64,000 nt of DNA from Sphingomonas aurantiaca (GCF_003050705.1 NZ_QAOG01000006.1:186001-250000); one strand, 5' to 3'; counted from the stretch's first letter, positions 47,223-57,304 are shown. Made by a program: numbers and translations. Notes: generated from the letters alone by a model not told the origin.

Positions 47223-48197
47223 CTATCGATCGTCCGCCTCGCCCGCGGGACGGATCGCGATCGTCTTCGGACCGTAGGCGATATCGACGTGATAGGCCGC
47301 CTGCACGGCCTGCAGCGCGCGTTCGGTATCGGATACATGAAAGCGTCCGCTGATCGGCAGCGCCTGCAACGCGCGATCGTGCAACAGGATCGGCCGCGCC
47401 GAATAGCGCTGGACCTTGTCGATCAGCACGCCCAGCGGAACGTCGGACGCCTCGAACCACCCCGATTTCCAGTCGGGCACGCCGCCTGCGATCCGCCGCT
47501 GCGCGATGACATGGCCGTCGACGACGCGCGCGCCATACCCCGTGTTCAAGACGAGCTCGGTCTCGCCGGCGACACCGACCTCGACGGCACCGCGATACAC
47601 GACGACAGCGGTCCGCGTCGGGCTCTGGCGATCGACGTTGAACGCGGTGCCCAGCACCCGCACCGAGGTGGTGCCGCTGGCCACGCGGAATATCCGGACG
47701 CGCTCATGCCGGACGTCGAAGAACGCCTCGCCGCGCACCAGTTCGGCGCTGCGTTTCCACGGCAATATCTGGACGCGAAGCTCGGTATCCCCGCTCATGT
47801 CGACGCGCGATCCGTCGCCCAGCACGACCGACCGGCCTCTGCCCGCATTGGTGCGATAGGTGCTCGTCAACAGCGCCGGCACGATCAGCATGACCGCGAC
47901 CAGCATCGCGCACGCCGCGGCGGCGAACCGCGGCGCGGCACGGCGCAGGCGACCGGAGCGATCGGTGATTACAGAGGGCGCAGTGGCGACGCCCGGCGCG
48001 AGGCGGGACTGACCGAGTGCCTCGACCAGCGCCTCCGACTGCCAGAGCGCCTGAAGCTCGGCAATGACCTCGCGGTGCCGCGGCGCCGCCGCCATCCAGG
48101 CGTCGAAGGCCGGCCCCACCGCGGCGTCGACCACCGGCCGGTTGAGCCGGTCGATCCAAGCCGCGGCCTCCTCGACGATCTGCGCGTCGCGCGTCAT
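47223..48197 (-). CDS. FecR-family anti-sigma factor
   Basis: Inner-membrane regulator, 324 residues, of the FecR type: an N-terminal cytoplasmic region (AAAWIDRLNRP...FDAWMAAAPRHREVIAELQALW) that binds the sigma factor, one membrane helix at about 92-112, and a periplasmic FecR domain (RSVVLGDGSRVDMSGDTELRV; ASGTTSVRVLGTAFNVD) that receives the signal from a TonB receptor's STN domain. Overlaps the sigma gene by ATGA. Confidence 0.93.
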   Translation of the reverse strand: MTRDAQIVEEAAAWIDRLNRPVVDAAVGPAFDAWMAAAPRHREVIAELQALWQSEALVEALGQSRLAPGVATAPSVITDRSGRLRRAAPRFAAAACAMLVAVMLIVPALLTSTYRTNAGRGRSVVLGDGSRVDMSGDTELRVQILPWKRSAELVRGEAFFDVRHERVRIFRVASGTTSVRVLGTAFNVDRQSPTRTAVVVYRGAVEVGVAGETELVLNTGYGARVVDGHVIAQRRIAGGVPDWKSGWFEASDVPLGVLIDKVQRYSARPILLHDRALQALPISGRFHVSDTERALQAVQAAYHVDIAYGPKTIAIRPAGEADDR

Positions 48198-48733
48198 CGC
48201 ACCGCCTCGCGCGCGGCCGTATCGCCCGGCATCGCCTTGTGCAGGTCGGCGAGGCCGCGGGTGATGTGCTTTTCAACGGCCTTCGCGCTCAACCCCAGCT
48301 CCTTCGCTATCGCCGCACAGCTTTGCCCGTGCAGTCGGCGGCGAACCAGTACGTCCCGACGCAGCGGCGGCATCGCCGCCAGCGCCTCCTTCAGGATCGC
48401 AACTGCCTGCCGCCCCGCCAGCACCCGATGCGGCGACGGCGCAAGGCTGGCAGTCTCCTCCCCGCTCTCGGCGACATAGCGGCTGTCGCGACGATGATGG
48501 TCGATCAGCAGGTTTGCGGCGATCCGGAACCCCAGCGCATAGACGCTGAGCAGTTTCTGCACGCGGCCCTGATGCACCAGCCGCGACAGCGTCTCCTGCA
48601 CGACGTCCTCGACCACGTCCGCGCGGCTCGTGCGTGCCCGGACGTAGCGGCGCAGCGTCGCGGCGATCGCGCGCCAATCCTCGGCAGGGGCATCACCCGC
48701 GCGGTTCTCGATCTGGTGCAGCACCGCTGGCAT
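48194..48733 (-). CDS. ECF RNA polymerase sigma factor (FecI-like)
   Basis: Extracytoplasmic-function sigma factor, 179 residues from ATG 48733; an upstream frame extension to 48856 is unlikely to be coding. Region 2 (ADVVEDVVQETLSRLV; LGFRIAANLLIDHHRR) and region 4 with helix-turn-helix (QSCAAIAKELGLSAKAVEKHITRGL) are clear. With the adjacent FecR and the divergent STN-type receptor it forms a cell-surface signalling set. Ribosome site is weak. Confidence 0.93.
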   Translation of the reverse strand: MPAVLHQIENRAGDAPAEDWRAIAATLRRYVRARTSRADVVEDVVQETLSRLVHQGRVQKLLSVYALGFRIAANLLIDHHRRDSRYVAESGEETASLAPSPHRVLAGRQAVAILKEALAAMPPLRRDVLVRRRLHGQSCAAIAKELGLSAKAVEKHITRGLADLHKAMPGDTAAREAVR

Positions 48734-48856
48734 CGGACATCCGGATTGTTGATCCAGGCGCCCTAGACAGAATTTGTGACAATCTCGGACAGAATACCGC
48801 GAGATGAGGGAGATATTATCGGGCCATGCCGACAAGTTCCGCCTTGTGCGTATCAA

Positions 48857-48991
48857 ATAACATCCGTCAACTACTCCCGGTCTGGCAAATCTAGATCGAT
48901 GAAAACATTATGTCTTATATGTGAAACCAAATAGTTTGTCGGGTTCTCGGCGGCGCGCCCGTCTTGCTCTCGAACCATATTGGGGGAAGAC
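48857..48991. promoter_or_regulatory. AT-rich divergent promoter region
   Basis: The gap between the sigma-factor and TonB receptor genes is notably richer in A and T than its surroundings (for example AAAACATTATGTCTTATATG near 48902). It is the obvious place for the autoregulated promoters of this signalling set. I cannot define the -35 and -10 boxes with confidence. Confidence 0.5.
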
Positions 48992-51988
48992 ATGTTGCGT
49001 AAAATTCGTCTGCATCTTTTGCTAAGCTCGGTCTCGCTCGCCGGGTTCGCCGGCACGCCCGCCCCCGCGCAGGCAGCGCCGTCCGCCTCGCGGACCTTCG
49101 CGTTCGATCTGCCGGCACAAGCGCTCGGCGATGCGCTGCTCGCCTTCTCGCGGCTGACGCGGCTGCAGCTGGCATCGTCGCCGGCGGTTTTGAACGGCGC
49201 GCGCAGCCCACGCTTGCAGGGGCGGATGACCGCCGCGGACGCGCTCGCGCGGCTTACCGCGGATAGCGACCTGGATGGCAGGATCGTCGACGGCACGGTG
49301 ACGATCGCGCGCCACAAGCGCTTCGCCACGGCGGCAGCCGCTGCCGTGGCAGGCGATGGCGCAAGTGTTCAGGTGTCGGAATCGGCGGTCGAGCCACAGG
49401 TCGTCGGAGGCGGCGACATCGTCGTGACGGGCTATCGCGAGAGCGTCGCCAAGGCGCAGCAGATCAAGAAGAACGCGACCGGATCGCAGGACGTGATCCT
49501 GGCGCAGGACATCGCCGCGTTTCCCGATCAGAACCTCGCGGAAGCGCTCCAGCGCATTCCCGGCGTCGCAATCACGCGCGACAGCGGCGAAGGGCGGCAG
49601 ATCTCGCTACGCGGCCTCGGCGCGGATTTCACGCGCACGCAGCTCAACGGCATGGAGGTGCTCACCAACACGTCGTCGGGGCTGGACAGCCGGTCGTCGG
49701 TGAGCCGCTCACGCGCGTTCGACTATAGCATCTTCGCCTCCGAACTCTTCAACAAGGTCGTCGTCGAGAAGTCCTACGCGGCCGAGCAGGACGAGGGCGG
49801 GATCGGCGGGACGGTCGGGCTCCACACCGCCAAGCCGTTCGATTTCAACCGGCTCACCGTGGTCGCATCCGCCAAGGGGCAGATGAACCAATATACCAAG
49901 ACGGTCACGCCGCGGCTTGTCGGGCTGATCTCCGAACGCTGGGGCGATTTCGGGGTCCTCGCGTCGGTCGCGTACAGCACCGCAGACACGGTCGAATTCG
50001 GCTATCGCAACTGGAACTGGTCGCAGATCAATTTCGGTGCCGCCAATGTCGGCCCGGCCATCTCGGCGGCGGACCGCGCGTTGCTGGTCAATGCGACCGG
50101 GGCCAGCCGGATCTGGAACAGCCGCGCGCAGACCTATGCGACCTTCTTCAACAAGCGCGAGCGGCTCGGGCTCACTACTGCGCTGCAATATCATCCCGAC
50201 GATCGCACCGACCTGACGCTGGACGTGCTGTACGGCAAGCTCAACAACGATCGCACATCCGGCGTGATCGGGGCGGCGGGCACCAACGGCATCGCCGCCA
50301 ACAACGTCACCGGTACGCAGCTGCTGACCGGCGTGAGCTTCGACGACTTCAACGATATCGTCGGCGCGTCGTTCGACCATGTCGACATGCGCACTGAATC
50401 CAAGGTCACGCATGACCAGACGACCTTCTGGCAGGCGGCGCTGAACGGCCACACCGATCTCAGCAGCAACCTGACGGTCAATTTTCTCGGCGGCTGGTCG
50501 CGATCGACGTTCGATTCCCGCTATGCCGAGGTCTATCTCGAGGCGGTCGGCAAGAGCTATGCCTTTACGGGCCTGAACACCGGGTCCCCGCGGACCAGCT
50601 ACGGGTTCGACACGACCGACGCGTCGCAATGGGATCTCCAGGGTCTGGAAACGCGCGCGGACCGGATCAAGAGCGAGTTCTACAACACCAAGGCGGAGCT
50701 TGCCTGGACCATCGGCTCAGGCTCGACGATCAAGGCCGGGGCCGGGTTCAAGCGCTTCACCAACAGCGGCTGGCAACGCAAGGTCGCGCCCAGCTATGAG
50801 GGCAAGCCGGGCATCCCCGACGTGCCGACGACGACGCTGTCTAACAGCACGCTTGCGCCGTACACGATCGGCGACGTCGCAGGGACCTATGCGCTGCTCG
50901 GCCAGCCCATGACGTTGACCGCGGGCAACACCGTTGCTGGCACCGCCTACGACCTGCTCGAGAACACCTATGGCGCCTATCTGCAATATGACCTTGCGAC
51001 TGAACTCGGCACGATCGGGCTGCGCGCCAATTTCGGCGTGCGCTATTACCATACCGACCTCGGGTCATCGGGCACCGCGCTGGTCGGCAGCGCGCTAGTG
51101 CCGGTCAACGTGACCAACAACTATCACGGCTTTCTTCCGGCCGCGAACCTAGCGTTCGACCTCAGCCGGTCGGTCGTGTTTCGCCTCAGCGGCAACCGCA
51201 ACCTGAGCCGCCCCGCCCTCAGCGACATGCGCGCCGCCGGGACGCTCAACCTCGCCTCGTTCGGGGGCACCATCGCCGCCGGCAACCCCAATCTCGCGCC
51301 GTTCAAGGCCGATTCCGTCGAAGCCTCTCTGGAATATTATGACGGCAAGCGCGGTTCGCTCGCGATCGGTGCGTTCTACAAGCACATGGATTCGTACATC
51401 ACGTCGGAGACCCGGCTGGTCGCGTACGATACGACGGGCTATCCGGCGTCGCTGCTGCCCGTCGGCGTCGACCCTTCGGTGCTGGTGAACTACACGCGTC
51501 CCATCAACGGCCCCGGCGCGTCGATCAAGGGCATCGAACTCGCCGCAAAACGCGACTTTGACTTTCTCCCCGCCCCCTTCGACAAGCTGGGCGTCCTCGG
51601 CAACGTCACCATCGCCGAGGGATCGACCGACGTCTTCTATGCGGGAGTCCCGGTGCGCCTGCCCTTGCCGACGCTGTCGAAATTTTCGTCCAATGCGACG
51701 CTCTACTACGATACCGATCGCTGGGGCGTGCGCGGCTCGGTCGCGACACGCTCGCGCTATCGCTGGGGCGATGGCGGCAACGGCAATATCGGCGAGTACA
51801 TCAAGGGCACGACGAACCTCGATGCGTCCGCCTATGTCAATCTGACGCACCAGGTCAAACTGTCGCTCGACGTGATCAACATCACCGACGAGCCGATCGT
51901 CCAATATGCCGACGGCACCGCCAAGCGCGTGATGACCAACACGGTGAGCGGACGGACGGTCGCGTTTGGCGGGACCATGCGGTTCTAG
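48992..51988 (+). CDS. TonB-dependent receptor with N-terminal STN signalling domain
   Basis: Outer-membrane transporter and signal transducer, 998 residues from ATG 48992 (GGGGGAAGAC upstream); a TTG at 48980 is less likely. Signal peptide to about residue 29, STN domain at about 35-107 (FDLPAQALGDALLAFSRLT; DGTVTIARH), TonB box DIVVTGYR at 142-149, plug (FPDQNLAEALQRIPGVAITR; ISLRGLGADFTRTQLNGMEV) and barrel ending in Phe. The STN domain and the divergent FecI/FecR pair indicate ligand-controlled expression. The nearby PhoD suggests a phosphorylated organic ligand, as inference. Confidence 0.95.
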   Translation: MLRKIRLHLLLSSVSLAGFAGTPAPAQAAPSASRTFAFDLPAQALGDALLAFSRLTRLQLASSPAVLNGARSPRLQGRMTAADALARLTADSDLDGRIVDGTVTIARHKRFATAAAAAVAGDGASVQVSESAVEPQVVGGGDIVVTGYRESVAKAQQIKKNATGSQDVILAQDIAAFPDQNLAEALQRIPGVAITRDSGEGRQISLRGLGADFTRTQLNGMEVLTNTSSGLDSRSSVSRSRAFDYSIFASELFNKVVVEKSYAAEQDEGGIGGTVGLHTAKPFDFNRLTVVASAKGQMNQYTKTVTPRLVGLISERWGDFGVLASVAYSTADTVEFGYRNWNWSQINFGAANVGPAISAADRALLVNATGASRIWNSRAQTYATFFNKRERLGLTTALQYHPDDRTDLTLDVLYGKLNNDRTSGVIGAAGTNGIAANNVTGTQLLTGVSFDDFNDIVGASFDHVDMRTESKVTHDQTTFWQAALNGHTDLSSNLTVNFLGGWSRSTFDSRYAEVYLEAVGKSYAFTGLNTGSPRTSYGFDTTDASQWDLQGLETRADRIKSEFYNTKAELAWTIGSGSTIKAGAGFKRFTNSGWQRKVAPSYEGKPGIPDVPTTTLSNSTLAPYTIGDVAGTYALLGQPMTLTAGNTVAGTAYDLLENTYGAYLQYDLATELGTIGLRANFGVRYYHTDLGSSGTALVGSALVPVNVTNNYHGFLPAANLAFDLSRSVVFRLSGNRNLSRPALSDMRAAGTLNLASFGGTIAAGNPNLAPFKADSVEASLEYYDGKRGSLAIGAFYKHMDSYITSETRLVAYDTTGYPASLLPVGVDPSVLVNYTRPINGPGASIKGIELAAKRDFDFLPAPFDKLGVLGNVTIAEGSTDVFYAGVPVRLPLPTLSKFSSNATLYYDTDRWGVRGSVATRSRYRWGDGGNGNIGEYIKGTTNLDASAYVNLTHQVKLSLDVINITDEPIVQYADGTAKRVMTNTVSGRTVAFGGTMRF

Positions 51989-52062
51989 CCGAAGCGCACC
52001 GGTTCGACGATCGTCGACGCCTGAAACGCCAAACTGCATAACGGCGGCTATCTACGGAGGTA

Positions 52063-52091
52063 TGGGGTGGCGCAGCCGTCGCGCCACCCCA
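52063..52091. terminator. Hairpin terminator
   Basis: Perfect 11-bp stem TGGGGTGGCGC and GCGCCACCCCA with a seven-base loop, between the convergent TonB receptor and oxidoreductase genes. Confidence 0.75.
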
Positions 52092-52113
52092 GTCCCTCAC
52101 CCGCCGGAAGGCG

Positions 52114-53121
52114 TTACCATTCAATCCCGATCTTCCCGAAATGCTCGCCGCTCATCTCGAACGCGAACGCGTCTGCAAGGCGATCGAGCGGGAAGCGGCG
52201 GTCGATCACCGGGCGGATCCCGGTCGCATCGAGCGCGCGGACGAACGCCTGCTGGTCGCGGCGGCTGGCTACGATCAGGCCCTGCAGCCGGGCCTGCTTG
52301 GCCATCAACGCCGCGGTCGGCACCTGGCCGCCGCGCCCGGTCAGCACGCCGATCAGCGAGATATGCCCGCCGATCCGCACCGCGTCGATCGACTGGCCAA
52401 GCGTGCCGGGGCCGCCGACCTCGACCACGTGATCGACCCCGCGGCCGCCGGTCCAGTCGGCGATCCTGCGGCCCCAGTCCGGATGCGTGCGGTAGTTCAG
52501 CGTGAAGTCCGCGCCGAGCGCCTTGGCGCGGTTGAGCTTCGCGTCCGACGACGAGGTGATCGCGACGATCGCTCCCATCGCCTTGGAGATCTGCAACGCC
52601 CAGATCGATACGCCTCCCGTTCCCAGCAACAATACCGTGTCGCCCGCCTTCAGCCCGCCATCGGCGACCAATGCGCGCCATGCGGTCAGCCCTGCGGTCG
52701 TGATCGTCGCCGCCTCGACGGAATCGTAGAGCTTGGGGGCGTGCGTGAACGCGGTCGCGGGCAGTACGACATGGGCTTGCGCGAACCCGTCGATCCCGTC
52801 GCCCGGCGTGCGACTGAAGTCACCGATGACCGGCGGTCCGTCCTGCCAATCGGGGAAGAAGCACGACACGACGTGATCGCCCGCCGCGAACTCGGTCACG
52901 CCCTCGCCGACCGCCTCGACGATCCCGGCGCCATCGGACAGCGGCACGCGACCATCAGCGCTCGGCATCTTGCCCGTCACGACACCAAGGTCGTGGAAAT
53001 TCAGCGAACTGCCGTGCAGCGCAACGCGGATCGTGCCGGGCGTGGGATCGCCCGGATCGGCGCGCTCTTCGATGCGCAGGGTATCGAGTCCAGCGGGGGA
53101 CCGCAGCGTCATGACCTTCAT
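52114..53121 (-). CDS. MDR-family NAD(P)-dependent oxidoreductase (quinone reductase/alcohol dehydrogenase-like)
   Basis: Medium-chain dehydrogenase/reductase, 335 residues. N-terminal GroES-like domain (SLNFHDLGVVTGKMP; GDHVVSCFFPDW) without the Cys cluster of the structural zinc; nucleotide fold with LLLGTGGVSIWALQISKAMGA. Such zinc-poor members reduce quinones or act on alcohols. Single gene, 58 bp from the peptidase pair. Confidence 0.88.
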   Translation of the reverse strand: MKVMTLRSPAGLDTLRIEERADPGDPTPGTIRVALHGSSLNFHDLGVVTGKMPSADGRVPLSDGAGIVEAVGEGVTEFAAGDHVVSCFFPDWQDGPPVIGDFSRTPGDGIDGFAQAHVVLPATAFTHAPKLYDSVEAATITTAGLTAWRALVADGGLKAGDTVLLLGTGGVSIWALQISKAMGAIVAITSSSDAKLNRAKALGADFTLNYRTHPDWGRRIADWTGGRGVDHVVEVGGPGTLGQSIDAVRIGGHISLIGVLTGRGGQVPTAALMAKQARLQGLIVASRRDQQAFVRALDATGIRPVIDRRFPLDRLADAFAFEMSGEHFGKIGIEW

Positions 53122-53179
53122 CGCAAACTCCTTGTCTGCGGGTCCTAACGCGCGGTCCCCTCGAACTCTCCCCGTGCGC

Positions 53180-55081
53180 TTACCGCGGCGTCAGATAGCG
53201 ATCGAACCAGGCGACCGATCGCTTGCGGACATCCGCCGCATTGGCCGGCGCCCGGATGGCATGGCCCTCATCGGGATAGATGACGAGGCTGGTCGGGACG
53301 CCCAGTTCCTTCAATGCGTGCCAATATTCGATCGACTGTGTTGGCGGCACCTCGATGTCGCGTTCGCCGACATAGATGAACGTCGGCGTCTTGGCGCGCT
53401 TGATGACGCTGATCGCGGAGACCGCGCGATAGGCCTCGGGGTCGTCATAGGCGGATTTGCCGAAGAACGGGATCATCCACTGGTCGATGCCGTTGGTGCC
53501 GTAATAGCTGATCCAGTTCGACAGCCCGGCACCGGCCACGATCGCCTTGAACCGGTTGGTCTGCGTGTTCGCCCACATCGCCATGAAGCCGCCATAGCTG
53601 CCCCCGGTCAGCCCGAGCCGCGCATCGTCGACGGGCGCGATCTTCTCGACGGCATCGATCCCCGCAAGGATATCGCGCAGATCGCCACCGCCGAAATCGC
53701 GACGGTTGGCGGCGGTAAACGCCTCGCCCTGCCCAAAACTGCCGCGCGGGTTGGGCATGAACACGTAATAGCCAGCCTCTAGCAGCGCCGCCGGCCCCGA
53801 CCCGATGGTGATATAGCTCGGCGTGTTCGCCGACGACGGACCGCCATGGACGATCGTCACCATCGCCGCCTTGCGCGCGGGGTCGGCGGTCTTGGGCGCC
53901 AGCAGCCAGCCCTGCACGTCGAGCCCGTCATTCTTCCACGTTACACTGCGCGCCGTGGCGACGGCTGCAAGCGCATCATTATCATGCGTGATCTGGCGCG
54001 GCGCGCCGATCGGGCCTGCGAAGATCGCCGGGCCGTGCGTGAAATCCTGCACCGCGGCCGCCATGATGCTGCCGTCCGCGCTATACGCCACGCGGCCATC
54101 GCCCGCAGCAAAGCTCGCCGGGCGGCTCCAGCTGACCGTCGTCTTGCCGGCCGGATCGAGCGTCGCGATCTCGGCCGCGTCCGCATGGAGGCGAACCGCG
54201 CGCAGCCCGCCCTGCGTCCAGTCGAGAGAGGTGACCGTCGCCTTGGCGCCTGCGGTTTGGTTGACCGGCACGCCCCCGGCGACCGGCACCGTCCAGACGT
54301 CGCCGCCGATCGCGCCGAAATCGCTCATCAGCCCGCCGATATACGCGACCGTCCGCCCATCGGGCGACACGCGCGGCATGTTCAGCTGAGTCTTCGGCTT
54401 GGCGATCGTGCGAACCGCCCCGGTCTGCGCGTCGACCGCGTCGAGCGTCGCCACCCACCAGTTGTTGTCGCCATTGCCGAGCGCACTCGTCACCACGAAA
54501 CCGCGACCGTCGGGGGTCCAGTCATATTCGTAGATATAGCGGTCGGCGGGCGACACCGGCTTCACCGTGCCCGCGGCGATGTCGACGATCGCCAAGCGCT
54601 GTTCGTCGCTGGTCTCGCCGATCTCGCCGACCTGCCGGACGCCCGCCTGCGTCGCCCCTGCTTCCTTCGCGGCGCCGAACGTGGCGAGCAGCGCCAGCCG
54701 CTTGCCATCGGGCGAGAACCGCGGCGTCGACGCGATGCCGTCGATCGCCGCGACCTGCCGTGCGCCGCGCATATCCGCCAGCATCACCAGCGCGCGCGGC
54801 TCGCCCGGTTTGCGCGCGACGAACGCGATCCGACCATCGGTCGCAAAGGTCGGCGCGCCATAGCTGCAGGTCGGGCACGGATCGATCGTCTGTGCGATCC
54901 CACCATCCGCCACGCGCCGCACGACGATCGCCGCATGCGTCGGCGACGCGGATTCGATGCTGGCGAGGCGGTCGCCCTTGGGTGCGATCGCCACCGCGCC
55001 ATATTGATGCACCGGCGCCTGCTGCGCGACCGCTGCGGTCGAAGCGGTGATGAGCAGCGCCGCCATGAGCACGGGCCGCAT
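53180..55081 (-). CDS. S9-family serine peptidase (prolyl oligopeptidase/acylaminoacyl peptidase type)
   Basis: Exported peptidase, 633 residues, signal peptide ending AVA (about residue 19). An N-terminal beta-propeller (repeated SPDGKRLA and SPDGRTVAY blades) precedes the alpha/beta-hydrolase domain with Ser in GGSYGG, Asp in GERDIEVPP and His in DEGHAI. ATG 55081 shares its A with the stop of the M3 peptidase gene, so the two are co-translated; together they could degrade peptides in the periplasm. Confidence 0.93.
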   Translation of the reverse strand: MRPVLMAALLITASTAAVAQQAPVHQYGAVAIAPKGDRLASIESASPTHAAIVVRRVADGGIAQTIDPCPTCSYGAPTFATDGRIAFVARKPGEPRALVMLADMRGARQVAAIDGIASTPRFSPDGKRLALLATFGAAKEAGATQAGVRQVGEIGETSDEQRLAIVDIAAGTVKPVSPADRYIYEYDWTPDGRGFVVTSALGNGDNNWWVATLDAVDAQTGAVRTIAKPKTQLNMPRVSPDGRTVAYIGGLMSDFGAIGGDVWTVPVAGGVPVNQTAGAKATVTSLDWTQGGLRAVRLHADAAEIATLDPAGKTTVSWSRPASFAAGDGRVAYSADGSIMAAAVQDFTHGPAIFAGPIGAPRQITHDNDALAAVATARSVTWKNDGLDVQGWLLAPKTADPARKAAMVTIVHGGPSSANTPSYITIGSGPAALLEAGYYVFMPNPRGSFGQGEAFTAANRRDFGGGDLRDILAGIDAVEKIAPVDDARLGLTGGSYGGFMAMWANTQTNRFKAIVAGAGLSNWISYYGTNGIDQWMIPFFGKSAYDDPEAYRAVSAISVIKRAKTPTFIYVGERDIEVPPTQSIEYWHALKELGVPTSLVIYPDEGHAIRAPANAADVRKRSVAWFDRYLTPR

Positions 55082-57204
55082 CACTTGGCAGCCGCCTTCA
55101 GGCCCCGGTCTTCCAGCATCGGCCCAATATCGGGATCCTTGCCATAGAACGCCTTGAACATCGGGGCGTAGTCCTGCGTGTGTCCCTTCGACAGGATCAT
55201 GTCGCGGAATCGCTGGCCGTTCGCGCGCGTGAGGCCGCCATGCGCCATGAACCACGCATAGGCGTCGTTATCGAGCATCTGCGTCCACAGATACGCGTAA
55301 TAGCCCGCGGCATAACCGCCCGCCCAGATGTGCGCGAAATAGCTGGTACGATAGCGCGGCGGCACGTCCTTCGTGTCGAGCCCCATCGTGTTGAGCGCCT
55401 TGGTCTCGAACGCATCGACGTCCTGCGGCCCGGCGGACGCGGGCAGCGAATGCCAGTCCTGGTCGAGCGTGGCAGCGGCCACCAGTTCGCCGAGCTCATA
55501 GCCCTGGTTGAACTTGGCCGCGTTCTTGATCTTCGTGACCAGCGCCTGCGGCATCACCGCGCCGCTGCGGTAATCCTTCGCGTAGTTCGCGAACACCTTG
55601 GGATCGAGCGCCCAATGCTCGTTGAACTGCGACGGGAATTCGACCCAGTCGCGCGCGGTGTTGGTGCCGGACACCAGCGGGTAGGTCTGGTTCGCGAACA
55701 GCCCGTGCAGCGCATGCCCGAATTCGTGGAACATCGTCGTCACGTCGTCGAACGTGATCAGCGCGGGCTGGCCCGGCGCAGGCTTGGTGAAGTTGCCGAC
55801 GTTGTAGACGACCGGCTTGGTTTTCAGCAGCTTCGACTGGCCGACGAAGTTCGACATCCACGCGCCACCCGACTTGTTGTCGCGCTTCCAGTAATCGAAA
55901 TACATCAGCCCGAGTTCGGACCCGTCCTTGTCGTAGACGGTGAAGACGCGGATGTCCGGCTGATAGGTCGGAATGTCGCGGCGTTCCTTGAAGGTGACGC
56001 CGTAGAGCTGGTTGGCGGCAAAGAACACGCCGTCCTGCAACACGCGGCCGATCTCGAAATACGGCTTCAGCTCGTTCTGGTCGAGGTCGTACTTTGCCTT
56101 GCGCACCTTGTCCGAATAGAAGTCCCAGTCCGACGGCGCGAGCGGGAACGCGGTGCCGGTCGCGTTGATCGTCTTCTGCAGTTCGGCCGCCTCGCGGCGC
56201 TGCTCGGCGGCAGTCGCGGGCACGAGCTGCGTCATGAACCCCTTTGCTGCCGCCGGCGTCTTCGCCATCTGGTCGTACAGCGAATAGGCGGCATAGTTCG
56301 GATAGCCGAGCAGCTGCGCCTTCTGCGCGCGCAACTGCGCGATCGTCCGGATCAGCGCGCGCGTATCGTTCGCGTCGCCGCGCTGCGACCGGTTCCAGCT
56401 CTTCTCGAACAGCGCGGCGCGAGTCGCACGATCGCTCAGCGAGGCGAGCGCCGGCTGCTGCGTCGTGTTCTGGAGCGACAGGACATATTTGCCGGGCATC
56501 CCGCGCTCCTTCGCGCCCTCCGCGGCGGCGGCGATCTCGGCATCGCTCAGGCCGGCGAGCTTGGCCTTGTCGTCAACCACCAGCGCGCCTGCCTTGGTGC
56601 CCGCGAGCAGCTTCTGCTGGAAGTCGGTCGTCGCGGTCGAGATCTGCGTGTTGAGCAACCGCAGCTTGGCCTTGTCGGCGTCGTTCAGCTGCGCGCCGGC
56701 ATGGAGGAAGTCGCTGTGATAGATCTCCAGCACCTGACGCTGCTCGGCATCGAGACCGAGCTTATCCTTCTTGGCGTACAGCGCCTGCACACGCGCGAAG
56801 AGCTCGGGATCGAGATAGATCGCATCGCTATGCTGCGCGAGCTTGGGCGCCTCCGCGGACCGCACTGCATCGAGTGCATCGTTGGTGTTCGCCTGCGACA
56901 CGCCGAAGAACGCCTGGCTCGCGCGGTCGAGCGTCCGGCCGGAGCGTTCCATCGCCTCGATCGTGTTCGCAAAGGTCGGTGCCGCGGGATTGTTGGCGAT
57001 CGCCTTCATCTCGGCGATCTGCTCGGCCATCCCCTGTTCGAGCGCGGGCTGGTAATCGGCGTCGGTGATCTGGTCGAACCGCGGCGCCTGGAACGGCAGC
57101 GTGCTGGGCACGGTCAGCGGATTGACGCGCGCCGCCTGGACCGTGGCGGCACCGGCAAGGCAGCACAGAAGCGCGGCGGAACGAAGCAGGGTGGAACGCA
57201 GCAT
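55081..57204 (-). CDS. M3-family metallopeptidase (peptidyl-dipeptidase Dcp type)
   Basis: Zinc metallopeptidase, 707 residues from ATG 57204, with a signal peptide (MLRSTLLRSAALLCCLAGAATVQA) marking it as periplasmic. The zinc motif HEFGH (MFHEFGHALHGLF) and the downstream family segment (FEFPSQ-like VEFPSQFNEHW) are present. Length matches Dcp, which releases C-terminal dipeptides. First gene of the two-peptidase operon. Confidence 0.93.
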   Translation of the reverse strand: MLRSTLLRSAALLCCLAGAATVQAARVNPLTVPSTLPFQAPRFDQITDADYQPALEQGMAEQIAEMKAIANNPAAPTFANTIEAMERSGRTLDRASQAFFGVSQANTNDALDAVRSAEAPKLAQHSDAIYLDPELFARVQALYAKKDKLGLDAEQRQVLEIYHSDFLHAGAQLNDADKAKLRLLNTQISTATTDFQQKLLAGTKAGALVVDDKAKLAGLSDAEIAAAAEGAKERGMPGKYVLSLQNTTQQPALASLSDRATRAALFEKSWNRSQRGDANDTRALIRTIAQLRAQKAQLLGYPNYAAYSLYDQMAKTPAAAKGFMTQLVPATAAEQRREAAELQKTINATGTAFPLAPSDWDFYSDKVRKAKYDLDQNELKPYFEIGRVLQDGVFFAANQLYGVTFKERRDIPTYQPDIRVFTVYDKDGSELGLMYFDYWKRDNKSGGAWMSNFVGQSKLLKTKPVVYNVGNFTKPAPGQPALITFDDVTTMFHEFGHALHGLFANQTYPLVSGTNTARDWVEFPSQFNEHWALDPKVFANYAKDYRSGAVMPQALVTKIKNAAKFNQGYELGELVAAATLDQDWHSLPASAGPQDVDAFETKALNTMGLDTKDVPPRYRTSYFAHIWAGGYAAGYYAYLWTQMLDNDAYAWFMAHGGLTRANGQRFRDMILSKGHTQDYAPMFKAFYGKDPDIGPMLEDRGLKAAAK

Positions 57205-57304
57205 CGATGGTTCTCTATGGCAGGAGTGATGACGCTCTTCTTGCATGGACCGCCGACCCGCCACAACGTCTGATTGCCGCCTCCGCCCGGCATCGCCGAC
57301 CAGG

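Noticed and set aside
55180..57273. 697-codon plus-strand frame opposite the M3 peptidase
   Set aside because: Antisense of a gene with the HEFGH zinc motif; no recognisable domain in the plus frame.
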